Origin: Verrucomicrobiota bacterium
GTDB lineage: Bacteria; Verrucomicrobiota; Verrucomicrobiia; Limisphaerales; UBA9464
Assembly: GCA_025354845.1 (NCBI GenBank)
Contig: JANXMD010000182.1
Location: forward strand, 1 to 15,860
Reading direction: 5' to 3'
Length of the DNA: 15,860 nucleotides
The position numbers and the translations under genes were made by a program. Position 1 is the first letter of the stretch. Every line of letters begins with the position of its first letter. Shown one piece after another: positions 7,916-15,710 of the stretch. The notes below the pieces were generated by a model, which had not been told where the DNA came from, ran no database searches, and worked only from the letters and a program-made list of their open reading frames with translations.

Positions 7916-9448
7916 TCAAACCGAGGGCGGCAGGCGGAGAGTGATGTCCAACGGGGACGCCTCGCCGAGGGACTTGGTCTCGGTACCCCCGCCGAGCTTG
8001 ATCAGTTTCTCACCGCCCGGACGCACCCGGCTCTCAAAGCTGCCCACGGCCTCGTTGTAGCTTTTCACCGCGCGCTCGAGCCCGCCGCGGATGTGGGTGA
8101 AATGGCCACTGAACGTCACCACGCGCTCGTACAACTCGCGGGCCGCGGCGGCGATCTCGCGGGCGTTCTGCGACTGTTCGTGCTGCTGCCAACTGACCGA
8201 CACGCTGCGAAGCAGGGCGATCAAGGACGCCGGGGTGGTCAGGAGAATACGCCGTTCCGCGGCCCAGATCAGCAGCTCGGAGTCGCCTTCCAGCGCGGCG
8301 CTGAACAGCGATTCGGCGGGGAGGAACAGCACGACATGATCCAGCGCATCCGGGAACTGGCGCGGGTAGTCGCGATCCGCCAGCGCCTTCACCGTATCGC
8401 GCAGCTTGCGCGCATGCAGCGCCAGCGCCTCGGAACGCCGGACCGTGTCGGCCTCGCCCAGCGCTCCGAGGAAGTCGAGGTCGGGCACCTTGGAATCGAC
8501 CAGGATCATCCGGTTTCCCGGCAAGCGCACGATCATGTCCGGCTTGCTCTCCCCTTCCTTCACCTGCTCTACAAAGTCGCAGTGAGCGCTGAGTCCCGCG
8601 GCCTCGACGACACGACGCAACGTCTCCTCGCCCCAGCGGCCGCGGGCCTGGTTGCTTGAAAGCACCATCCGCAGGCGCTGGGTTTCACTGGAGAGACTTT
8701 GACTCTGGGTCGCCAATTCCTGCAGCTGTTGCTTCACCTTGCCAAACGCGTCGCCCTGCTGGGCTTCCGCTTGTTGGAGCCGCTGCTGATAGGCCTTCAG
8801 CTGTTCTTCAAGCGGACGCACCAGCGCGGCAACCCCCTCCTGGCGCTGAGCGAGATCGCCGCTGGCGGTGGCCTGAAACTTGGCGAAGGTCTCGTTGGCG
8901 AGCCGCAGAAAATCCGGTGTGTTCGCACTGAGCGCTTCGGCGGCCAGGGCCTTGAACTGGTCGCGCAGTGCGGCCAAGGCGCGGTCGTTGGTGGTGCGCA
9001 GTTCGACCAGTGCTGAATCGTGTTTTTCGCGCAGCTCGCGCTCGTTGTCGGCGTGGAACCGCCGCTGCTCTTCCAGCAGGACGCGGCCCATCTCCACCTC
9101 TTGGCGTGCGGTCGCCAGGGTCACCTCCACGGCGGCAAGGCGATCACGCGTTTCCGCCGCCTCCCGGCGCGCGAGGACGGCTTCCTCGGTCCGGGCCGCG
9201 GCCTGGGCTTCGGCGGCGGACCGAGCGGCTTCAGCACCGGAGGCGCGATTCGACGACGACAATGCGTCCGCTCTCAGCGTCGCCAGCGCAGTCTCGCGTT
9301 CTGCAAGCTGACGGCGCAGCTCCGCCTCCAGCGCAGCATCCACTCCCGGGGTGGACTGCGACCGCATCTGGGCGCGCAGCAACCAGCCGACTCCTCCCAA
9401 CAGGATGAACCCAATTCCCCAGGCCAGCAGGCGTTCGACGAATGACAT
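7916..9448 (-). CDS. rmuC: DNA recombination protein RmuC homologue
   Basis: The protein has 510 residues from ATG at 9448-9446. An N-terminal membrane helix (about 7-24, WGIGFILLGGVGWLL) anchors a long Ala/Glu/Arg-rich coiled coil (about 35-260). The RmuC core follows (about 255-475) with the family motifs RGRWGEE near 269-275, MILVDSKVP near 314-322 and VVLFLPAES near 372-380. In E. coli, RmuC is linked to limiting recombination and inversions at short inverted repeats, and the core is related to restriction-endonuclease-like folds; its biochemical role remains uncertain. The gene begins 3 nt after the stop of the dehydrogenase-like gene on the same strand, so it is probably cotranscribed and perhaps translationally coupled with it. 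Length and order of parts are normal for the family. Confidence 0.93.
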   Translation of the reverse strand: MSFVERLLAWGIGFILLGGVGWLLRAQMRSQSTPGVDAALEAELRRQLAERETALATLRADALSSSNRASGAEAARSAAEAQAAARTEEAVLARREAAETRDRLAAVEVTLATARQEVEMGRVLLEEQRRFHADNERELREKHDSALVELRTTNDRALAALRDQFKALAAEALSANTPDFLRLANETFAKFQATASGDLAQRQEGVAALVRPLEEQLKAYQQRLQQAEAQQGDAFGKVKQQLQELATQSQSLSSETQRLRMVLSSNQARGRWGEETLRRVVEAAGLSAHCDFVEQVKEGESKPDMIVRLPGNRMILVDSKVPDLDFLGALGEADTVRRSEALALHARKLRDTVKALADRDYPRQFPDALDHVVLFLPAESLFSAALEGDSELLIWAAERRILLTTPASLIALLRSVSVSWQQHEQSQNAREIAAAARELYERVVTFSGHFTHIRGGLERAVKSYNEAVGSFESRVRPGGEKLIKLGGGTETKSLGEASPLDITLRLPPSV

Positions 9449-9451
9449 GCC

Positions 9452-10702
9452 TCAGGGTTTGAAGACGATGCGGCTGACCACGTCGTTGGTCGTGGCCTGG
9501 AACCAACCGCCGTACTCGACGAGATACAGCGCACCGTCTGGCCCTGCTCGTAGCGAAACGGGCCCGCCGGGAAGATTCTGCGCGAAGTTCTCAGAGGCTC
9601 CGGGCTGATGCGTCTTCGGATCCACCGGGGCGAAGCGGACGGTCTTCCGGTTGTAGTCGGAGTAGAATAGTCCCCCCTGAAAACGGTCCGGATAGGCGCC
9701 TCCTTGCTTGCCGGCGCGGTAGATCAAGGCACCGGTGCAGGAGCCTCCGGTGTTGCGCTTGTACAGAAACCACGGCGCGTTGAAGCCGGCGACCCGGTTG
9801 GTGCGGGTGCGTGTTTCCAGACCGTCGGCAAACACCCGCGGCCATCCGTAGTTGCCGCCGGACACGATCCGGTTGATCTCCTCGTGATCGTCCAATTCGT
9901 CGCCCCCGTTCTCCGCCAGCAGGAGCAGATCGGTCTTGGCATCCCAGTTGATCAGCCAGGGCTGGCGATGGCCGCGCGTGAACACCTCACCGCGCGCCCC
10001 GGCCTGCCTGGCGTACGGATTTCCCGACGGGACGGTCCCGTCGAGATTCAAGCGCAGCACCTTGCCACGCGGATCGGCAATCGACTGCGCGCGGTTCGCA
10101 GGATCATCGCAGTATTCCTTCAACTTCCAGATCATGTTGTTGTCGCCGGTCGTGACATAGAGCAGGCGCTCCTTGGGATGCATGAAGAGGCCTCCCCCGA
10201 CGTGCTGTCCTTCCTCCTCGCCGTCGAATTGAAGAACGGTGACGTCGCTCCCCGGCACCAGCGTCACCTCGGCACCCGTGCCGCGAAGTTCCCAGCGACT
10301 CACCCGGCTGCGGTACTTGCCCTTCGGACGTTCGAGGACATGCGAGAACAGGTAGAGCTGATTCTTCTTGGGGAAATCCGGATGGAAGGCGATGCCATGC
10401 AAACCGCGATCACCATTCACATCGGTGTCAATCTTGCCTACCAGATGGCGTTTCAAGGTGACGGTGTCGATCCGCCAGATCTCGCCCGCGCGCCCCGTGA
10501 TCCACGCCGCCCCATCCGGCGCGAAGGCCAGGTCCATCGGCTCCTTCACCTCGGGGCCGGCCACTGCCTCGCGGCGGAATCCCGCCGGCAGGCGCACTTC
10601 GGCGGCGTCAAGCGATGGAGCCAAGCCACCCAAGGCCAGCACCATCAGGTTGAGGCCGAGCTTCCAGAATCGAGGACACGGAGTGTGGGCAAGTCGGAAC
10701 AC
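9452..10702 (-). CDS. Secreted sorbosone/glucose dehydrogenase-like beta-propeller (PQQ-dependent sugar dehydrogenase family)
   Basis: The protein has 416 residues if started at GTG 10702-10700. That start gives a signal peptide (positive n-region, core LGLNLMVLALGGLA, cleavage after LDA) and avoids overlap with the divergent hydrolase gene; the frame is open further upstream to 11026, but that stretch has no export or domain features. Family motifs of the soluble glucose dehydrogenase/sorbosone dehydrogenase propeller are GLHGIAFHPDF (about 100-110), GQHVGGGLF (166-173), GKVLRLNLDG, RGHRQPW (243-249) and EEINRIVSGGNYGWP. By alignment from memory with Acinetobacter sGDH, His167 matches catalytic His144 and Arg246 matches Arg228. 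Gln247 replaces Asn229, and the paired arginines that bind PQQ phosphate-side groups near the C-terminus are not evident. The family call is firm. PQQ use and substrate are open; a sugar or aldose oxidised in the periplasm is the default guess. It lies upstream of rmuC in a probable two-gene operon. Confidence 0.85.
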   Translation of the reverse strand: MFRLAHTPCPRFWKLGLNLMVLALGGLAPSLDAAEVRLPAGFRREAVAGPEVKEPMDLAFAPDGAAWITGRAGEIWRIDTVTLKRHLVGKIDTDVNGDRGLHGIAFHPDFPKKNQLYLFSHVLERPKGKYRSRVSRWELRGTGAEVTLVPGSDVTVLQFDGEEEGQHVGGGLFMHPKERLLYVTTGDNNMIWKLKEYCDDPANRAQSIADPRGKVLRLNLDGTVPSGNPYARQAGARGEVFTRGHRQPWLINWDAKTDLLLLAENGGDELDDHEEINRIVSGGNYGWPRVFADGLETRTRTNRVAGFNAPWFLYKRNTGGSCTGALIYRAGKQGGAYPDRFQGGLFYSDYNRKTVRFAPVDPKTHQPGASENFAQNLPGGPVSLRAGPDGALYLVEYGGWFQATTNDVVSRIVFKP

Positions 10703-10826
10703 GCCCCAAAAGGTGTCGTGACACCGAATGAACGCAAGGCTTGAGCAACACCTCCCCGTTTCCGGGGGGACTCCCGACGACCCAGATCCGGCTGGCATCG
10801 ATCTCCACGAGCCGCATGATTCGCCC
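10703..10826. promoter_or_regulatory. Divergent control region between dehydrogenase-like and hydrolase genes
   Basis: This 124-bp gap must hold both promoters. Two inverted repeats are visible: GGTGTC-GT-GACACC at 10712-10725 and CCCCG-TTTC-CGGGG at 10754-10767. Read on the minus strand, the first is followed by TTTT and ends 10 nt before the GTG start, so it could be an operator or a 5'-leader hairpin. No convincing -35/-10 pair or strong ribosome-binding site was seen on either side. Confidence 0.35.
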
Positions 10827-12761
10827 ATGAATCGCCTCATTCCCTGCCCCGGCGGATCCAGAGCCCTTGATTGGCGGCGATGGCTTTCAGGCGCGCTGAT
10901 CCTGATCAGCCCACTCTTTCTGAGTGCCGCGGCCGATGACGCGGCGGCGAAGCCCGATTCGTTTGCTGCAAGGTACACGAAGCACGAATACCGCATCCCC
11001 ATGCGGGACGGCGTGAAACTCTTCACACTGGTTTACACCCCCAAGGACACCGCAACCGGGACGAAGTATCCCCTCCTGCTCCAACGGACACCGTACAACC
11101 TCAAGCCTTACACCATCGATGCCACAGGACGACCGGGCTACCTGCCCGACTCCTATGTGGACGAGCAGTTCATCTTCGTTCTGCAGGACGTCCGCGGTCG
11201 ATTCGCCTCGGAGGGGGAGTTTGTTCACGTCCGCCCGCACTTGGACACAAAGCCCAACGCGCGTTCAATCGACGAAAGCACCGACACTTGGGATACCATT
11301 GAGTGGCTGGTGCATCACGTTCGCGGCAACAACGGCAACGTGGGCCTCACCGGCATTTCGTATCTCGGCTTCTACGCAGCGGCGGGAATGATCGATTCCC
11401 ATCCTGCCCTCAAGGCCGTCTCGCCGCAGGCGCCTGTGGCCGCATTGCTCGACGGCGACGACACGCTCCACGGCGGCGGTTTTTGGCTGTGCCACAACTG
11501 GGGTTTCATGAACTGGTTTGAGCAAAAGCTCGAATCCCCCACCCGACAGGAGGCGCGGGCCTTCGACTACGGAACGCCCGACGGCTACCGCTTCTACCTG
11601 GACGGAGGCTCCCTCGCCGACTTGGGAACCCGCTATTTCAAAGGCCAGATCCCCTTCTGGGATGACCTGGTCGCCCACGCGAGTGACGCGCAATGGGGTG
11701 CGGCGCGCGACATCAGCCGGCACCTGCACAACGTCCACGCCGCCGTGCTGAGCGTGGGCGGCTGGTACGATGCCGAGGACTTTTCCGGTACGCTCAAGAC
11801 CTACCGCGCCACCGGTAAGGCCAATCCGGGAATTTTCAATGGCATCGTCATTGGACCTTGGTCGCACGGACAGTGGCACGGAGATGACGGCTCATCGCTC
11901 GGGCCGGTGTCGTTCCACGTGAAGACGGCAGAATTCTTCCGCAAGGAAATCGAGATTCCATTCTTCCGACGGTTCCTCAAGAACGACACCAACGCGACCG
12001 TGCTGCCCGAGGCCTACGTCTTCGAGACCGGCAACAACGAGTGGCGAAAAGAGTCCGCTTGGCCTCCAACCAATGCGGTGTCCCGGACGCTGTACTTTCA
12101 CCCCCACGGACACCTCGCCTTCGAGCCTCCCGTCGACTCGTCAAATGCCTTCGACGAGTACGTAAGCGATCCGAATCACCCGGTGCCGTTCACTCAAATC
12201 ATCTCCACCGACATGCCGCGGGAGTACATGGTGGAAGATCAGCGCTTTGCCGCCACGCGGCCCGATGTGCTGGTGTATCAGACCGAACCGTTGACCGAAG
12301 ATGTCACCCTCGCCGGTCCAATCACCGCCAGCCTGCAGGTGTCCACCACCGGCACCGACAGCGACTGGGTGGTGAAGCTCATTGATGTTTACACCGGTGA
12401 TCACCCAAATCCCTCGCCCAATCCCGCCGGCATCCAGGCCGGGCACTACCAGCAGCTGGTTCGCGGGGAACCCCTGCGCGGGAAGTATCGCGACGGGATG
12501 GCCTCGCCGAAGCCGTTCGAGCCCGGTCAGGTCACACACGTGGAATGGACGATGCCCGACATTTGCCACACTTTCCGCACGGGGCATCGGATCCTAATCC
12601 AGGTGCAAAGCTCCTGGTTTCCGCTCCTTGACCGCAACCCGCAGACCTTCTGCGACATCTTCCACGCCAAGGCCGAGAACTTTCGGAAGGCCACCCAGCG
12701 GGTGTACCGCAGCCCGGCGACGCCCTCGGCGTTGAAGGTGATGGTGGTTCCGATCCCTTGA
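10827..12761 (+). CDS. Secreted CocE/NonD (S15-type) hydrolase, alpha-amino-acid ester hydrolase-like
   Basis: The protein has 644 residues from ATG at 10827. This start directly precedes a signal peptide (core LSGALILISPLFL, then SAAADDA); an upstream in-frame ATG at 10728 adds only unrelated sequence. An alpha/beta-hydrolase domain is followed by a C-terminal jelly-roll domain of X-Pro dipeptidyl-peptidase type. The catalytic triad is visible: Ser178 in GISYLG, Asp315 in GGWYDAED and His347 in GPWSHG. Compared from memory with Xanthomonas citri alpha-amino-acid ester hydrolase (Ser174, Asp307, His340; carboxylates Asp208, Glu309, Asp310), the spacing matches closely: Asp212 lies 34 residues after the Ser, and Glu317-Asp318 follow Asp315. 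This favours hydrolysis or acyl transfer of amino-acid esters or amides, as in glutaryl-7-ACA/AEH enzymes, over a cocaine-esterase role. It probably acts in the periplasm or outside. The kinase gene begins 45 nt downstream on the same strand. Confidence 0.9.
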   Translation: MNRLIPCPGGSRALDWRRWLSGALILISPLFLSAAADDAAAKPDSFAARYTKHEYRIPMRDGVKLFTLVYTPKDTATGTKYPLLLQRTPYNLKPYTIDATGRPGYLPDSYVDEQFIFVLQDVRGRFASEGEFVHVRPHLDTKPNARSIDESTDTWDTIEWLVHHVRGNNGNVGLTGISYLGFYAAAGMIDSHPALKAVSPQAPVAALLDGDDTLHGGGFWLCHNWGFMNWFEQKLESPTRQEARAFDYGTPDGYRFYLDGGSLADLGTRYFKGQIPFWDDLVAHASDAQWGAARDISRHLHNVHAAVLSVGGWYDAEDFSGTLKTYRATGKANPGIFNGIVIGPWSHGQWHGDDGSSLGPVSFHVKTAEFFRKEIEIPFFRRFLKNDTNATVLPEAYVFETGNNEWRKESAWPPTNAVSRTLYFHPHGHLAFEPPVDSSNAFDEYVSDPNHPVPFTQIISTDMPREYMVEDQRFAATRPDVLVYQTEPLTEDVTLAGPITASLQVSTTGTDSDWVVKLIDVYTGDHPNPSPNPAGIQAGHYQQLVRGEPLRGKYRDGMASPKPFEPGQVTHVEWTMPDICHTFRTGHRILIQVQSSWFPLLDRNPQTFCDIFHAKAENFRKATQRVYRSPATPSALKVMVVPIP

Positions 12762-12806
12762 AGATCGTTGGTAACCGCTGGCCGATTCCTCCTCAGAACC
12801 CGGTGT

Positions 12807-15710
12807 ATGAGCGAAGAATCCTCCTTACCGGGCCACTGTCCAAAGTGTGGTGCGGCCATTCCAACGGATGCTCCCCAGGGGCTGTGTCCACGCTGTGTGC
12901 TGGCGGGAACCGCCCACGGCACCGAAGCCGGTGCATCGCCGGGTCACCGGCTTGAGACGCCGGCGCTGGCCCAGGTGGCCGCAGCTTTTCCGGATCTGGA
13001 AATCCTTGAGTGCATCGGCGCGGGCGGCATGGGCGTGGTTTACAAGGCGCGTCAAACCAAGCTCGATCGCTTCGTTGCGCTCAAGCTGCTGCCACTCTCC
13101 TTGAGCGCCGATCCGACGTTCGCCGAACGGTTCCATCGCGAGGCCCGCTTCCTGGCGCGCCTGAATCACCAGCACATCGTCAGCGTGTATGACTTCGGTC
13201 AGGCCGGCGGCTTCTGCTTCCTGCTGATGGAATACGTGGACGGCGTGAACCTTCGCCAAGCCATGCAGGCCGGGCGATTCACCCCGTCAGAAGCCATGGC
13301 CTTGGTGCCCAGCCTTTGCTCGGCGCTCCAGTACGCGCACGACCAGGGGGTGCTCCATCGCGACATCAAGCCGGAGAACATCCTCCTCGATGCGCAGGGT
13401 CGGGTGAAATTGGCCGATTTCGGCATCGCCAAGATGATGACCGGCTCTGATGCCGCCCGGGCGGACATCACGCTCACGCAGAGCGGCTCGCGCTTGGGGA
13501 CGCCGCACTACATGGCGCCGGAGCAGATCGAGAAACCATCCCAGGTGGATCATCGAGCCGACATCTATTCGCTCGGCGTGGTCTGCTACGAACTCCTCAC
13601 GGGCGAACTACCGTTGGGCCGGTTTGCAGCGCCATCAGAAAAGGCGGATCTCGACAGCCGCATCGATGCCATCGTGATGCGCGCCCTCGCCAAGGAGCGC
13701 GAGCAACGACAACAGAGTGCCGGTGAAGTGCGAAGCCAGGTCGAGGGAGTGGCCGCCACCCCCGGAGATCGGCCCGGTGCGACACCCTCCCCAAACCCCG
13801 CCACCGCAGTCCTTCCGCCAAGGCCCGATCTCCCGCTCTGGGCCAAACGGTTCGCCGCCGGACTCGCTGCGTACATCGGGCTGTGCCTGGTATCGGGCAT
13901 TTTCTTAAAAGCGGCGCCCACCGATCCATCGATCCTCCGTCTGGTTCGGTGGCCGATGGAGCTGCTGCTGCTTCCCACCGCCGTGGCTCTGTGGAAGCGG
14001 CGCATCGAATGGCGATTTCTCGGCGTGACGACCGCGTCGCTGCTCCTCGCCATCCAACTGATGGGCGCGTTCCTCACGCTGTTTCAACCCAGTGGACTGT
14101 GGGCAATTCAACCCGTGACCCGCCCCAATCCCGTGTTTGTCTGGACGACGACACTCCTCCAATTGGCGATGATTGGTGGGTGCCTCTGGACCCTGAACCA
14201 CCGGGACGTCGTGGCTGCGTTTGACGACTTCGCTACCCGTTCCCGTCGCGCCTCCAGCCAGCGTCTTTGGCATCGAATCTTCTGGATTGTTGCCTTGGTC
14301 ACCGGCCTTCCGCTGGCGGCCCTGGTCTCCTTCGTCCTCTCGTCCGCCCTGATTCGCGCCGGGCACCCCACTGCTGCCGCGACCGTCGGGGGATTGGTGG
14401 CGATGGCGGCCGGCGGCGGCCTCTGGATTGGCTCCCGGAAAACGCGCCTCGCGCTGGAAGGCAGTGCGGATCTCACTCCACTGAATCCCTGGCCGAACCG
14501 GGTGTTCTGGTGGGTCGCGGGCGTCGTGCTGGTGCTCTTCAGCTCCGCCGTCGTCGGCTTGGTGATTCCCCAACTGGCCCGCGCCGGCATGCATGCCGCG
14601 GACTTCGGACTGCTGCTCCTGCCTCTCGTGATGATGGGGTGGGTGATTTGGGGATACAAAAGGACCAGCCCCGCCGCTTCGGCACCCATCGATGTGGTCG
14701 CAGCGGCCCAATCTCTCCGTCGGCGAACCCTTCTGGTGGGCATTCCCACGGTGCTCATGATCGTGCTGATCGCCGGATCTTGGCTGACTCGACGGCAGTC
14801 CAGTCCACCCTTCCTCGGGGGTGCCTATTCACCCTACCTCGATGGTGACTTTGCACCTCCAATCCCGACGGCACTGTCAGAGCCCGCGCAGGCTGTTACC
14901 GGGGAGCTGCATTTCAAACAAGTCCTCCGCAATGCCACCGATTCCCAAGTCAAACTGGGATGGGGCCTCACGTCTTCCAAGGGCGGCGCCATCCGATTGA
15001 CCGTTGGAGAGCGTGTCGGGACAGTCTGGCTCGAACCGCATCCAAATGGGGGCTACGTCAACCGCATTGAAGTGACCTTTGCGAAGGACAACCGTCCAGG
15101 TCTGGGTTCCGTGCTCCTGCGGGTGGCCGGCTCGGGCGGGAGCTATCCTCAGACCGGTGCCGGAATCACGATGCCCCTGTACGGCGATCCCGCGGAAATC
15201 CTCACCAAGGCCAACGAACTGGTAGCCGGCGACCTGGAGCTCACCTATAGCACGCCGGTATGGATCGCCTTCGCTCAACTAGAGCAGATTCAATTGGAGG
15301 TGCTCCCGAATGAAACGCCGAACGGGCCGGCTGACGGTCTGCCAAATGGGCTCTCGTCGAGTGCCACCAACAGCGCCGCGATGACCTGGCGGAATGCCTG
15401 GCTCGCTCTCGAGGATACCCGCAGGAAAGCGGAGGTGGGCGCGGTCGCACCCAAGGGATTTGAAATCCTCGCCGCCGAGCGGGACCTCGCAGTGGCGGAG
15501 GCCGAATTCCGCGGACGCCCCCTCGATGCCGCCCTCGCCGAATCGCGCTACGCCCGAGCCCGAGCCGATATCCTTGGCAAGATGGCGGAAGTTGGAAAGG
15601 CCACCCAGGCGGAATTGCGGGAGGCCTCGCTACAGGCCTTGAAGGCCACGGAGGCGGTCAGCCGACTCCAGACCGCCCAACGTCCGGCAACTCTCCCAAT
15701 TCGCCGATGA
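12807..15710 (+). CDS. Zinc-ribbon Ser/Thr protein kinase with polytopic membrane domain and periplasmic tail
   Basis: The protein has 967 residues from ATG at 12807; an in-frame TTG at 12768 would add only 13 residues. An N-terminal zinc ribbon has CPKC at 11-14 and CPRC at 27-30. The Hanks-type kinase domain (about 66-315) is complete: glycine loop GAGGMG (71-76), Lys93 in VALK, Glu112, HRDIKPEN with Asp186, Lys188 and Asn191, DFG Asp204, and APE at 237-239. After a Pro-rich linker come about nine hydrophobic segments (roughly residues 349-659), which would place the last 300 residues in the periplasm. That tail holds a beta-rich region (about 690-840) and a helical end (about 858-955) with two R-x-x-E-V-G type repeats resembling TolC/outer-membrane-efflux hairpins. 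The stop overlaps the ATG of an ECF sigma factor, so the two are translationally linked and the sigma factor is a candidate partner or substrate (inference). Confidence 0.92.
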   Translation: MSEESSLPGHCPKCGAAIPTDAPQGLCPRCVLAGTAHGTEAGASPGHRLETPALAQVAAAFPDLEILECIGAGGMGVVYKARQTKLDRFVALKLLPLSLSADPTFAERFHREARFLARLNHQHIVSVYDFGQAGGFCFLLMEYVDGVNLRQAMQAGRFTPSEAMALVPSLCSALQYAHDQGVLHRDIKPENILLDAQGRVKLADFGIAKMMTGSDAARADITLTQSGSRLGTPHYMAPEQIEKPSQVDHRADIYSLGVVCYELLTGELPLGRFAAPSEKADLDSRIDAIVMRALAKEREQRQQSAGEVRSQVEGVAATPGDRPGATPSPNPATAVLPPRPDLPLWAKRFAAGLAAYIGLCLVSGIFLKAAPTDPSILRLVRWPMELLLLPTAVALWKRRIEWRFLGVTTASLLLAIQLMGAFLTLFQPSGLWAIQPVTRPNPVFVWTTTLLQLAMIGGCLWTLNHRDVVAAFDDFATRSRRASSQRLWHRIFWIVALVTGLPLAALVSFVLSSALIRAGHPTAAATVGGLVAMAAGGGLWIGSRKTRLALEGSADLTPLNPWPNRVFWWVAGVVLVLFSSAVVGLVIPQLARAGMHAADFGLLLLPLVMMGWVIWGYKRTSPAASAPIDVVAAAQSLRRRTLLVGIPTVLMIVLIAGSWLTRRQSSPPFLGGAYSPYLDGDFAPPIPTALSEPAQAVTGELHFKQVLRNATDSQVKLGWGLTSSKGGAIRLTVGERVGTVWLEPHPNGGYVNRIEVTFAKDNRPGLGSVLLRVAGSGGSYPQTGAGITMPLYGDPAEILTKANELVAGDLELTYSTPVWIAFAQLEQIQLEVLPNETPNGPADGLPNGLSSSATNSAAMTWRNAWLALEDTRRKAEVGAVAPKGFEILAAERDLAVAEAEFRGRPLDAALAESRYARARADILGKMAEVGKATQAELREASLQALKATEAVSRLQTAQRPATLPIRR

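Noticed and set aside
9704..10744. 346-codon plus-strand open frame
   Set aside because: It is antisense to the well-supported propeller enzyme, with no recognisable domain or export signal.
10703..11026. 108-residue upstream extension of the dehydrogenase-like gene
   Set aside because: It overlaps the signal peptide of the divergent hydrolase gene, has low-complexity composition and precedes a good signal peptide at GTG 10702.
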